A stretch of 64,000 bases of DNA, from contig JAJQJQ010000059.1 of NCBI GenBank assembly GCA_028622995.1, positions 372,001-436,000 of the forward strand, read 5' to 3'. Shown piece after piece: positions 46,741-59,469 of this stretch. Every line of letters starts with the position of its first letter. Position 1 is the stretch's first letter. This stretch comes from Panagrolaimus kolymaensis (Eukaryota; Nematoda; Chromadorea; Rhabditida; Panagrolaimidae). A program made the position numbers and the translations under genes. The notes under the pieces are model-generated. The model saw only the letters and a program-made list of their open reading frames with translations, ran no database searches and had not been told where the DNA came from.

Positions 46741-49700
46741 GTGAAGGTCTTAAAATTTACTTAATGGGATTCGTTTTGCATTAAGTTATAAATTTATTAA
46801 CTTTAAAAAAAATATTATTATAAAAATTTTTTTAAAAAAAGTCGTTTTAAATATTCAAAAAAAAGGTTAAACGAATTCCAAGCTCCGCTTGAAAGAATGA
46901 AGGGAAAGGAAAAAAATGGCAAAAAAGTCATTTCTTTTTAGATTGTTATTGCCCGATTTTTTTATTATACAACCATTTTGGCTTTTGCATCTGCTGACCT
47001 ATTTAATTTTTATCACTGTTGCATCACTTTTTTTTGGAGTCGTTAATAAAAAAAGCTCAATGAATGGAATTTTACGATTGTTATTTGAGGTCAAACACTT
47101 TTTTGTTTTGGATGTTAATTAAATCAATATTTTTTAAACAATTTTATGCCATTCCTTCCTTTTTCTTTTAGAGAATTATTGAACGCAAAGAGGTCATTTT
47201 TTCCTTATAAAAAAGTTTACTATTTTTTGTTTGTTTAAGGCATTCTCCATCCACGTCTGCTTTTATTATGCAGACATAGGTATTTTGAGCGCCAAATTGT
47301 TTGGCTTTTTAATTCATCATTAAAAATTTTTTAGAATATACCATAAAATGTCGACTTCCCATCTTTTAGTTTTTTTCTTCTGTTTTTTATTTTAATTTTT
47401 CTTCTTTTTTGGGAGCGTTAATTAAAAAAAGCTTAATGAACGAAATTTTACTAATGTAAAAATGAACTGAATATATAACATTTTAAAACATCAATTTTTA
47501 TTGAAAAAAAAAATATAAAATATAAAAGTTTCAAAAAATCAATTCAATGAATGTTTCGATGTTATTCATGTCTGGGTTACGCATTGACCCGTAATAAGGA
47601 TTATGAGGAGATTTTTCATTGACGACTTTGAATGAAACTTTATAATTTAAATGGAAGTGGTGGTGGATTGGAGACTGTCGATGCTTGATTGTGGACTTTT
47701 ACTTACGTAAATTTGCATTACTATGGCTACTAAATATGGAAAAATCATTTATTTAAATATTCAAAAAATAAAATAAAAAAGATAGAAAACGCACGGACAA
47801 AAAGACAGAAGAAGGAGAGAGAACGAAAAAAAAAGAAAAATAAAAAAATCGATTTTTTTATTTAATTTTTTTTATTCAACTATTTTTTTGTGTTGCGGCG
47901 TCTTCTTACCTTTTTCACATAGACACAGCACTTTTATTTTATAAACATCAGAGTTTTTTGCGAACAAAAAATGAAAATAAACACCTTTGAGCATCAATGA
48001 TTTGACTGAGCTCGTTCATTTAATGTATATTTCCATTTTTTTTGGCGCTTATCTTTATTTTGTCATGATTTTTTGTTGTCAATGGGCAAGAAATATAACC
48101 AAAACATTCTTTCCTTTTTTCGCGATCATTCGATGTTGCAAACGACACTTTCCGTGGTTATTAAACACGATTTTATCTTTTCTTTTTTATTATTTTTTTC
48201 GATGTTTCACAAGCAATAGCAACACATTTTCTATCATGCCATCCATATACTTACCGAAGGCGTGAAACTCCAACAACCAAATATCGGTGGCATCATTCAT
48301 GAACATGAAAGTGATGTTTCTATCTTCCAAGTCCAAAATGGCAAGATTTTATAGTTGATTACCAAAATGAAGCGAGAAATAAATTTTTTTTTGAAAAGTT
48401 AGGAGGATTTAGCAACTCATATCCAAATTCGCTTTATTAAAAATTTGGATCTATTAAAATTACTAAAAATAAAAAAGAAAAGTTCTTATTTAAATATTCA
48501 AATGAAAAAGTTGCAAAAAAACAAGGAGCTCAAAGCGCCGCTTGAGAGAGAGAATCAAAAAGCAACGAATGGAAAAGAAAAATTCCTTTAGATTGTTTTA
48601 CACTGTACTTTTTTGTTTTGCATCAATTTTTTTTGCGTTAGTGTCTGTTGCTTCCTTTTTGCAATTTGCAACAATGCAAAGCCGTTTTTTTTATACACAC
48701 CAAGAGTTTGTTTTTTGTTTTTTTCTGCAAAAAAAATTATCAGTGTAATTGAGCTCGACTTTTTTTCTTTGCTTACTTTCAAAAAATATGTCAACTTAAG
48801 CCTTTTTTGCCGAAATAATTTTTTTGTGATTCTTAATATTTTTGGGGAAGAAATTTTTGAGCATAATCCATAATCAAAAAAGCTTCTCCATTTTTCATTG
48901 AATTAATTTATTTAAAAAAAAGTAAAATAAGATTTTTTCTCGTTATAATCCATTATATTCACTTTAAAAATGGATAAAATTTGGATATATAAAAGTTCTA
49001 GAATTAAAAAAATTATTAATTTAAATATTCAAAAAAAAATGGAAAAGGCAAAGAAGAGCAAATCAACTGAAAGAGAATGAAAAAGCAACAAATGACGAAA
49101 GAAAAAATCCACTTTAAATTGTTTTTTTCTGGACTATTTTTGTTATGCAACCTTTTTTTGCTGCGACCGTCTGCTGACCTTTTTTTCATTCAGGCATCTC
49201 GTCAGCAACTTTTTTGATTTCCAATAGTTTACCAAGAAAAAGTCTTGTCTGACACTCGAAAAAGAAGATGTTAATTTTTTTGTGCGTAAAAAAAGCAACT
49301 TTGACGAAGTATCAGAAAAAATGAGTGAAACTGAAATTTGCGCGGCTTGTGCTCTTTTTCAATTCAATCACAAAATTCGGTAATACATTTTTTCATGGCC
49401 CTAGTTTTTAAAGTAATCAACAACGCATTGAATCTAAATACATACAAATCAAACACAATTCTTTTGTTGTTTGTTTATGGGTGCAAAGTTTTAATAAAGA
49501 TAATGACTGAAAAAATTATAAAGATTTGACTTTAACTTCTTTTTATTCAACTTCAAAAGTTTAGTAAAATCCTAAATTGGTTATACTTCTTTAAATGTCA
49601 CTTAGATTTGAAATAAAATATTTTTTTCTTTAATTTACATATTGTATGAAACCATTCGTGTCCTTTGCAATCTTTTAAATAAAATTATATATTAAAATAT

Positions 49701-49859
49701 CATAAAGTAATAAGGAGAAGTATGTAGAATCAGGATTAAACTGCTGATTTTTTTAGCAAATAGTTTAATATTTATCAATTTTAAGAAAACTTTTATTACA
49801 AAAAATGTAGGAAAAAAAGTGGATTTAAATATTCAAAAAAAAATGGAAAAAACAACAAG

Positions 49860-49867
49860 CGCCTGAT
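49860..49867 (+). repeat. 8-bp target duplication of the MITE (left)
   Basis: CGCCTGAT; the same eight bases follow the element at 50202-50209. Confidence 0.9.
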
Positions 49868-50201
49868 TAGTGTTAAATTACCGACCGAAAAGTCGGTAAT
49901 TACCGACATACCGACCGACTTTTTACCGACCGATTTACCGACCGACTTTTTCTCAAATACCTATAAGAATTTGTTTTTCTTAAAAAGTTAATAGAAATAC
50001 TAATTTTTTGATGTTATTATCACTTTATTATTAAATAAAAATGTATTTTTGACTAAAAACTGAAAGTTTTGTTGATTTTCTGATTCGAAAAAAATTTTTA
50101 TACCGACTTTTTACCGACTTTACCGACCGGGAGCAATTTCCATACCGACAATTTTCTGAATTTACCGACTTTTTTGTCGGTCGGTCGGTAATTTAACACT
50201 A
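49868..50201. mobile_element. hAT-like MITE, 334 bp
   Basis: Ends are inverted repeats beginning TAGTGTTAAATTACCGACCG, flanked by an 8-bp duplication. TAGTG ends and 8-bp duplications are the mark of hAT elements. Inside the ends the phrase TTACCGAC repeats many times in both orientations, so the arms can fold into hairpins. It codes for nothing. It interrupts one unit of the decayed array. Confidence 0.88.
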
Positions 50202-51310
50202 CGCCTGATCACTTTGAAAAATAATATAAAAGCAAGAAATGGCGAGAAAAATACTTTTTTTGTTTGTTGCTTTTTCACTAAACTATTTTGTATGCAACCA
50301 TTATTTTTGTTGTTGTATGTCCTGTTGCTATTTTGCATCTGGGCATAGCTTTTTTTTTTCAAAGCACAACGGAACTGCTTTTTCTTTGCGCAAAAAATAA
50401 GAAAATAAAAACTTTTGATGATCAACAATTTGGCTGAGCCCAACCTTTTCTTTTTTTAATACCAGTTTTTGACGCGCTAGTATTTAAAAAATGATGGTTT
50501 AATATATATAAAAACAGCACGAAAAAATAATTGTTTCTACTGACGTGATGGAACAAGGCATAGCACTTTTCTTTATTTTGAATGGCCGTGCCAAAGTAAT
50601 TTTTTTGTGATCAATTTTTATGTTTCATCACCAATATTTTTGGTTGAAAAAAAAAACTATTAAAATGTTTTTAGAAATAAATTATTCATAATATATATTT
50701 CATAATCGAACCTTTCGTAACAAAATGTCTTGGTTTGCTTTTTCTCTCGTACTAGACAGCCTATGTATCCTAAAGACACCGGTTTCTATCGAAACCTTAT
50801 TTTATTTTAGCTTTTCTTTTGTTTTTTGTTTTTTTGTGAATGGGATTCTTGATGCTGACAGCGACGGTATATTTCCACTGCTGCGAAAGCATGCCGGTTT
50901 CATCCATGAACATAATTATTCGGTCTTCGAAAAAGAAAGTCCTCAATTAACATCAAACATATTTTTTAAATGTAACATTCATGTTGGAACTGGCCGATTA
51001 TTCAAAAAATTAATTGGCAATGAAAATAATATTTTTGCATCTGAACGTAAAAGTAAATTATATTGTTCCCGAATTTAACGATATTTTTTAATTGCAAATT
51101 AAAAAAAAATGTTTAAATGTGTGGATTTTGAATGCAACGTTATCAAAAAAAGAAGTTAACGTTGGTGAAAATAAATAGGCTTAAAATATCTTTCCGTTAT
51201 CTTTGGACACCTTTTATTTTTTTCTTTTAAATTACTAATAATAAGCTCTATTGTAATTCTGTAATATTTTGCTCATTTTTTCCAATTTTATTCGATATAT
51301 GACCATATTC

Positions 51311-51505
51311 TTTTTCTAATTTTGTTTAGGGTGGTGATTCAATTTCTTCAAGATAATTATTATCATCTTCAACTAATCCACCTGCTTTAGGAACTCAAAT
51401 ATGTGACAAACCTCTCATCCATTTCTTTAAGTTAATAGCTTCTCGAAATAAAGGTTCTACATAACGAAGAACAGTTGTATTTGGAATACAAGCTTTTATC
51501 ACAAA
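51311..51505 (-). pseudogene. Unidentified coding-like scrap
   Basis: The minus strand reads IPNTTVLRYVEPLFREAINL and KKWMRGLSHI, a stop, then VPKAGGLVEDDNNYLEEIES. The composition is protein-like, but one stop breaks it and I do not know the source. Confidence 0.3.
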
Positions 51506-53527
51506 AATATTGAAGATGCGCTGGATTCAAATGTGGTTATTTACAAAGAAAGTTTTCCAATATCTGCTTGATCGAGGCTTTTTTGGAAAGCACAACCATT
51601 CGGACAAATTTAACATATTGTTTTTTATATATATATTATGGATACTTAAATTTAAAAAAACCATTGATTTAAATATTCAAAAAAAAAATAGACGAAAAAA
51701 AGCAACGAAAATAAAAGTCAATTGAATGAAAAAATGGCAAAAAATCAATTTTTCGTTGTTAAAATTTTTTTTCAATGCAACCATTTTTTCTTTGTTGCTA
51801 CGTCTTCCGACTTTTTGCAATTAGGCATTGCGCTTTTTTTAAATGCAAAACAAAGCCACTTTTTTTGCACATAAAAAATAAAACAAACATACAACTTTGA
51901 GAATCAATGATTTATTTGAAAGTTCTTGTCTCTTTTTGCAATCACCAATTCATTTTCAATCCAAAATTTGATCGCATTGTAAATTTCTATGCAAGTTTAT
52001 TATTTTTGTATTTAATGTAAATCTCATCAGGAATTCTTAAACATTACTATTTCAAAGAATAAATTGATAACTTTTTGTAGGAACCACTTTTTCCCAATCA
52101 TCTCGCCATTTTACTTCGCTGGTTCATGCTATTGAACATTTTTTGTTGTATAAACCTTATATTTTCTTAAATCAAGGTTAAACTAAACTAAACTTTTAAA
52201 ACAAAAAAGAAAAAAATAATAGTTTTAAATATTCAAAAAAATAATAAAAATAAGCGAGAAACTCAAGCCATATTTGAAAGAGAATAAAAAAAGAGCAACA
52301 AATGGCAAAAAAAAACTTATCTTTGGATTGTTTTTCACTTTGTTATTCAATCAATTTTTTCCGTTGTAGTGGAGTCTGCTGACCTCAACGACAACAGCAT
52401 ATAAGTAAATTTTTTCCATTCAATAAAAATTGATCCTTTTGAAAAACAGACGATTATTTTTTATACCTTTTTTGGAGCGCAAATATTCCACAAACTTCTT
52501 TCTTCTGATAATTGTTTAAAGCTTAGATCTAAAAATTTATTTTTACATTCTTGTAATTTTAGTGTTTTAGTGAAATCAATTATTTTATTTTAATTAATGC
52601 ATCCACTAAAATCACAATGTTTCAAACTTGTATATTTCTTTAAAATTTCATGGCGCTCATCTTTTTTGTAATCATAATTGTAAGGTAAATCTAAAGAGGA
52701 TATTTTTGAATGTTATCATCCATACTAATCTACTTCATTGATGGATAAAATTTAAATTTAGAAACCAAAATTAAAAAAATAATTAAATTAAATATTCAAA
52801 AAAAGAAGAAAAAACAGCGAACAGCAAATTTGCTTGATTGAGAATGAAAAGGTAAGAAATGAAGAAAAAATCTCTTTAGATTGTTTTCAATGGACTATTT
52901 TATTATTCTACCATTTTTTGTTGTTGTTTTTGCTTATCTTTCCGGCCTTTTAATACCAGGCATATGTCACTTTTTGTCAGCCATTTTTTGATTTCCAAAG
53001 GTTTACCAAGAATAATAAAGCCCGGATCAATCAAAAAAATATTTAATCTTTATGCCCACAAAAAAGCAAGTTTGGTGAAAAAGATTTAGAAAAAATATAT
53101 AAGAAACTTTAAAACTTGCAATTTGTGCTTTAATTCGGCCACAAAATTCACAATACAGTTTTCACGAACTGGTCCGTTCCTACCATTTGAGTGAGGGCAA
53201 AGCCGAAACAAAGGTTATAACCATTACCCGAATACTTTCCTGACTTTTTTTTTACGATTCTTGTTTTGTTGATTTTGCAAAAATGGGCTTGACATTTTTT
53301 TTGCCAAAGTGTCAAAAAAGTAGTATTCTAATACCTTCCTTTGTCACAATACAAAAAATGTGTAACTAAAAATAGTGATAACATTTTTTCTCTCGATTAG
53401 ACAAACATATTTTTCCTTTTCTTTCATACATTTTATTTTATGATAAGGTTTTTAAAAAATAAAAATAATAGTTATTGATTTTTCGAAAGCTTATTTTTTT
53501 TTCTTTATTTATTTTGAGATCATTATT

Positions 53528-56500
53528 ATGAAATCTGGAAAAGAAGTACGTTATTTGTCAATGATTTTACCAAGAATGAAATAATCTTATGGATTTTAGA
53601 GTAAATTTGTTATCCCACAAATAACAGACATAAATAATGTAAATATTGATGCAGTTGGAATTGATCTTGGCACATCAAGATGTTTTGCAGCGGTAAATAG
53701 ACGTTGGAGTATCGAAACTGTCGTACTTGGTAATACAGGTGAAAGAGGACTTCCATCATACGTTTCATTCAAGGAAAAAGAAGAAAAATGTGGCCAAATT
53801 GCTATTCAGCAATTACATCAAAATGAGAAATCGATTGTTTTTGATTCAAAACGAATTATTGGAAGAAGAATAAATGATGTTGTAAAAGATAGTAATTGGC
53901 CATTTGAATTGATAAACATTAATGATAAACCAATATTAAGAATTCAGATCACAAATGGTCTTATCCAAAAAAGTCCAGAAAACGTAGCATCAATTTTGCT
54001 AAAACATATAAAGCAAAAACTTGATGAATTTCAAGGAAAGAAATTAACTGAAGCAGTTATAACTGTGCCTGCTACATTTACAGAAAATCAAAGAAAGGCT
54101 ACTCACTTAGCGGGAATACAAGCTGGATGGAAAAAGATCCATTTACTACCAGAGCCAATTGCAGCGTCGTTGGCTTATTTTGTAGGACGACCTATTCCAA
54201 ATAATTTTAAGATGTTATTATTTGATTTTGGTGGTGGAACACTTGATGTCTGCATAATGGATATTCATGATGGCAACTTACATATAATTAGTGCAGGTGG
54301 CGATTCTAATCTTGGTGGTAGAGATTTTGATAATCTTTTATTCGACTATTTTTCCGAAATTTTAAAGAAAAATTACCAAATTGATGTCAGCTCTAAACAT
54401 AAATTAAAATATAATTTATTAAAGAATTGTATGGAAATTAAACATACTTTGTCAAATGATAAAACAGCCACGTTTGTTTTGAAATTTTTTAAATCTTTCT
54501 TAATCTTTTTTTTTAGATTAGATGTCAGTGATTTTAATACAAGCATTGAAAATACTTTTCTCGAAATAAGCCGCCAAAAATTTGAAAATTTGGCGACCAT
54601 ACTTTTGAACAAAATAAAAAACGTCATAATTGAAACCATTGGTTCTACAGAATATAATGTTCATGATATAAATAAAGTGTTATTAGCAGGTGGAAGCTCT
54701 CACATGCCAATGGTTAAACATTTACTTTTAAATATATTTAAAAAAGCTGAACATTCTTGTGATAAAAACCCAGATGAAATTGTTGCAATAGGCGCTGCTT
54801 ATTATTCTTATTCTCTTAGGCATAAGGTTTTAAGAACAACACTACAAAGATTAGTAGAGAAACAATTATTTGATACATCAACCTTGAAGCAAAATATCAA
54901 TTTCATTTCAAATGATAAATTTACAATGACAGGCTTGATAAAAGATGGCATGTTTTCAAGGGTTTATAAGGTATAGATATTCGCTAAAAAACAAAAAACT
55001 TTATAAAAAAATAGTTTTAGGGAAAAATGGGTGATCAAGATGTAGCTATGAAAGTTGCATTGAAAAATGGAAGAAAAGTAAGTTAGCGACTTAAAAAAAA
55101 TAATTATATAAAAGAGTTTCATAACAAAAAATTTTTCTGGAAAAGAACGCTTATTTTTAAAAAAGCAGCGTGTTCGACGTCATAATAGAAAACCTATTGT
55201 CGTTATAATGTACGGATAATGTTTAAAAAAACAAAAAAAATTTAATGTATTCACTTTCCCCTTTCTTGGTGAAGAATCAAAGTAAAAAAAATATTTTTCT
55301 TTGAAAAGCCGACAACGATTGGAGAAAAGTGAAATTAATCTATTTTTTGAAAATGTTTATGAAACAAGGGACAACACCTTTATTTTTATAAAAATAAATT
55401 TGTTTTTTTTATTTCGGGTATTTGCCAATTAAAAAAACAATTATGTAGACAGTTTGATTTTAATAAGTAACAGCATTAAGCGTCCATTTTTATCTAAAAA
55501 ATCAATTTATTAATAAGTTTTTCTATCCAAAAAAATACTAAGAGTTGAAAAAATCATCACGAAAGTTTTCTTCGAAAAGCGTTGAAATTATTTGCATAAT
55601 TAAAATTATAATAAATTAAATAATAAGCAAAAATAAAATTAAAATTACAAAAAATTTAAAATCACAAATTAAAAGCATATTTTAAATTTGTGGAATTAAT
55701 ATTACATTTTTAGTAACTTTTCAGAAGATCCGTAAAGAATTACAAATTTATGATAAAATTAAACATCCAAATATTTTAAAAGCCATTGGAGTTCATTTAG
55801 TCTTCGATAATATACTTTTTATGCCATTACGCTCTTGCAACTTAAAAGAATATCTTTCTGACTTTAGTGATACTCTTGGTGTTCGAGAACTCATAGTTTA
55901 TTGTATTCAAATTGCTGACGCTATGAAATATTTGCATCAAATGAATATTTTGCATTGCGATTTGAAAATTGATAATATTTTAATAAAAGATGATGAAGAA
56001 AATGTTGAATTAAGTGATTTTGGATGTGCTATTGATCTTGACAATGATCAAGATGTTCGGTATAATGTAAATTTTTAAAAACCTTTAAAATACACATCTT
56101 TGAAAAAGGACAATTTCCAGACGAGAAATTTCAATATTTATTTAGTTTTTGCTTTAAAAACTTTAGCGAAAATTTAGATATTTTCGCAGCAAAAAAAGCT
56201 TTCATTTAAATTTTGAATTTAGTTTACTTGACATTTTTCTTTTAAATTTTAGGGTACAATAACTCATATGGCTTATGAATTAATTAAAACATATTTGGAT
56301 TCAAAATATAAAGGAACGGCATCAAAAGCTAGTGATGTTTGGGCTTATGCGATAACAGTTTGGCAAATTTTCTCCAAAACTGAAAAAATTCCTCATGATT
56401 TTTCAACTGCAAAAGAAATTGCAGATAATTATGAGAAAGGTAAAAAATTACCTATGCCTAAATTTATGCCACAAAAACTTTGGAGATATGTTCTTTTGGC

Positions 56501-56573
56501 ATGTTTTGATCTTGAACCTGAATGTCGACCAACAATGGCTGAATTATATGAAGTATTACCAAGAATGTTGTGA
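53528..56573 (+). CDS. Hsp70 ATPase domain fused to a protein kinase domain
   Basis: The product is 687 aa from exons 53528-53545, 53600-54970 (with a 45-nt intron at about 54472-54516), 55021-55077, 55725-56066 and 56253-56573; all phases fit. Residues about 24-400 are an Hsp70 nucleotide-binding domain with all five sugar-kinase/actin motifs: GIDLGTSRC (phosphate 1), TEAVITVPATFTENQRKAT (connect 1), LLFDFGGGTLDV (phosphate 2), LLAGGSSHMP (adenosine) and EIVAIGAAYYS (connect 2). No substrate-binding domain follows. Residues about 425-687 are a kinase: glycine loop GLIKDGMFSRVYKG, VAMK Lys (about 459), helix-C Glu (about 472), HCDLKIDN with Asp about 546, DFG about 565, SDVWAYAITVW. The HRD Arg is Cys. 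The NBD and the kinase's glycine loop share exon 2, so this is not a misjoined pair. Both domains look able to bind ATP. The kinase resembles the TKL group. Partner and substrate are unknown. Confidence 0.85.
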
Positions 56574-57374
56574 TATTTATTAATATTGTTAAAAATTTAA
56601 TTTACCAGCTTTCCTGCTTCGCGATATCATAACCAAAATCAATTAACAAAAAATTGAATCAATAGATATTTCGAGAAATCGAAAGACAAATTTTTGAGTG
56701 TATTCCATAATCAAAAATGTTTCTCCATTTTTTATTGAACTAATAATGACTTTCCTTTGAATTTAGTGCTTTTAAAAAACTCATGAATTAATTTATTTAT
56801 TTAAAAAGTAAAAATGTTTTTTTGTTATCGTCCATAATATTCATTTAAAAAAGGATAAAATTAGGATATATTTAAATTACTAAAATTAAAAAAAATTATT
56901 AATAGAAATATTCAAAAAAATATTCAAAAAAATATTCAAAAAAGCAACTAACAGCAAATCGACTGAAAGAGAATGAAAAAAGCAACAAATGAAGAAAGAA
57001 AATAAATCACTTTTGACTTTTTTTCTTGACTATTTTGTTATGCAACTTCAAAATTTTGTCAAATAATTATTTTGAAAATTTCAAATCAAAGCATAGTTAT
57101 TAACCTTATTTTAAATGGCCATCTTGTTTAAATGCAATTGCAAATATTTTTTCTTATCTCGAAAACCAAAACCTATAATAATTTTGGATGGATTTTATTT
57201 TTTTGCTTCAGAAATGTGTAATGGATATATTTAAAGCATTAAAGGATCTTTATTATTTCAAGAACAAAGAGAAAAGCAGGTTGACCATAGAATATTAGTG
57301 GATAAGAGTAAAAAATTAATTCTTTCCTTTCAAGGTACAACAAAAAGAAAAAGAACAAATTTTGGCGATGAGGT
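56574..57374. other. Intergenic, with one more array unit
   Basis: ATATTCAAAAAA occurs three times in a row at about 56908-56944, followed by the GACTGAAAGAGAATGAAAAA phrase of the decayed array. So the Hsp70-kinase gene lies inside the array's range. No gene is seen. Confidence 0.55.
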
Positions 57375-59469
57375 TCAAATTTTGTTCTCATAAATAGTTG
57401 TGAATTTACCCTCTAAAGTAATACAAGTTATAATTCCGTTATTAAAAGTATGCTTTTTTCCTTCAATCGTAGGAGTAGTTGTCGCCATTATTTTCTTTGG
57501 TATTTCATAAAGATATAGCATAATACATTCTATAATTATGATTTCATTGATATTTTCCAGATCATCAGGGACATCAACGGGTCCTGTGCCAAAATTTGCT
57601 TTATAATATGCAGTTTGCACTAAAATATAAATGTATTAAATGGATATTAAATTTTCACTACTCATAAGTTAAACAAGATACTTATTTTTTTCATATGTTT
57701 AAAAAAATGAGAAGCTGCCGAATATATGTCTTTAAATCGTGGAAAGTTGAGATGATCTGTTTCAATTTCATCATTACATTCTTTTATTAATTGAAAAACA
57801 CGACATATAAACCTTATATGGTCTTCTTCTCGTAACAAAAATTCATCAATAGCTTCATTTGCTTCTAGATATTTTAGGTAGATTAAATAAATCCCTTTAT
57901 TCATAAAATTATTACTTAAATTATCGAACTTTGATTTTGCTGCCACCACAATTCGTCCAAATATGGTTAAATCATATAATTGCAAACTTACATTCGAATT
58001 TCTCCAAATTTCTGAATTAATAATTTCTTTAGCAATACTATGCATGACGTTTAGCTCTGTAAAATGTCAAAAAAATATATTCATACAAATATTAAATAAT
58101 TACCAGTCATATTTTGTTTATATTTTTTAATATCAAATTCAAATTTCATTCGTTTTTCGTGGTCCTTGGTTTTAACTATTGTGTTGAACAAAGTATTAAC
58201 ATTCTTATTGATTAAAGTTTCAATCGAGTTATTAAAACAAATATATGCAGGAATAAATTCATAATGGAAACTAAAATAGATTACTTTAAATAATAGATCC
58301 TAAAAATTTAAAATTCATTTTTTGAAAAATTCAGTTTTTTTTTAAATTTTCGTACAGCAAAAAAGTTTTTTTCAGGGCTGTAAACTCAAACTAAGGAGTC
58401 ATTAACTATGAAAATAACGAAAATAGACGCCATTTTACTAAATGATATACTCATTTAGGAGTCTTTGGCAATCATAGATTCCAATGTTTTGAGTCAATAT
58501 ACTAGATTAAAAAATAAGAAAAAGTAAAAAAAGTGAAACATGGGTGCAAAACTGAAAAAGTTTCAAGATTCGTCATCAGCAACATAGTAATCCTATGGGG
58601 GAATGAAAAACAAGTTTATATTTTTTTTAAAGTTTTAAAATTACCAAAATCCTACAAATAAGCTCCATTTTTACAAAAAATGGCTTTATATATGAATGTG
58701 TTTCAGTAGTTTTTTATTTAATATACAAAAACTAACTTTGAATGAATAAAAAATTCTGAGTTGTCATTATTACATAATTTTAAATGGTCCAAAGTTCATT
58801 GAAATTGGTAGTCTTTGATTTCCACAACATTTATCTAGTAAAAGAAAAAATGGAAACACAGCTTTCAATTGCCACTGGACTTCCATTGCATTCTTTTCTC
58901 CTTGAATACCTTTTCCACATTTAGTAATAAACTGATGGAATGTATTAGACTTTCTTGGGTAAAATCTAAGAATTTATGAAAAGAATTTTTTGGTAAAATA
59001 AAACCGCTTACTCATCGAAGCATTCTTTTAAATGTTGAAAAACGGTTTTATAATTAAAGTTAACAGTTGTTGAATCATAAAATTGTGCACCCTTTATCAA
59101 ATTTTCTTCATCTTTATAAACATTACCATTGTAGCTTAAATTTGTTTGGTTGATATTAAAATAAAAACAAGTTTCTGAACATGTACATTCTTTACTAAAA
59201 TATGTTTTATATAAAAATAAAATTATGTTCGCTTACTTTAATATATTAGGAAAGAAAGTTTTCAACGGCTGTAATAAGAAATTAAAATATTTGTAAAAAT
59301 ATGGTGTACAACAATATTCTGTATTTACATTTATGTTATTTAATTCACGTTCGTTTACACTTGCAATGACGCAATAATAAGAACTAAATTTGCCATTTTT
59401 CTTTAATACATTTTTAATTTCAGTACAGTCGGCATCTGACACATGAGTTAATTCAATATCCATGGGCAT
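57375..59469 (-). CDS. Unrecognised six-exon gene
   Basis: The product is about 464 aa from exons 59237-59469, 59012-59194, 58774-58965, 58104-58270, 57682-58056 and 57375-57619. The splice phases agree at every join and the sum is a multiple of three, which supports a single gene across an intron of about 500 nt (58271-58773). The start (MPMDIELTHV) lies 16 nt after TTTTTGCAG at 59486, a candidate trans-splice site. There is no signal peptide or membrane span. The N-terminal half has several cysteines (EYCCTPYF, KECTCSETC, DKCCGNQ); the C-terminal half is helical-looking and acidic. I know no family for it. It lies between the Hsp70-kinase and NACHT genes. Confidence 0.6.

Larger units (their letters stand above)
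46277..53100 (+). repeat. Decayed tandem array, unit of about 0.55 kb
   Basis: TTTAAATATTCAAAAA-like phrases start units at about 46277, 46847, 47751, 48489, 49019, 49823, 51668, 52224 and 52786, with one more at about 56905. Spacings of 530-570 bp or rough multiples suggest one ancestral unit. Later in the units come GCAACAAATGGCAAAAAA, CTTTAGATTGTTTT, TATGCAACCATTTTTT, GTCTGCTGACC and ATCAATGATTTGACTGAGCT, in that order but with heavy change. No open frame is conserved between units, so this is not a gene family now. The stretch otherwise holds a Tc1/mariner relic, a hAT-like MITE and scattered coding-like scraps. Confidence 0.7.

Noticed and set aside
46916..51078. Open frames of 60-117 aa in the decayed array, including 50725-51078
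   Set aside because: Not conserved between units; hydrophobic runs are encoded by T-rich DNA. A phrase FIHEH near 50900 recalls IIHEH near 48290, but this is too little to call a gene.
46277..53100. CRISPR-like array
   Set aside because: Repeat spacing is about 550 bp and repeats are diverged; the host is eukaryotic.
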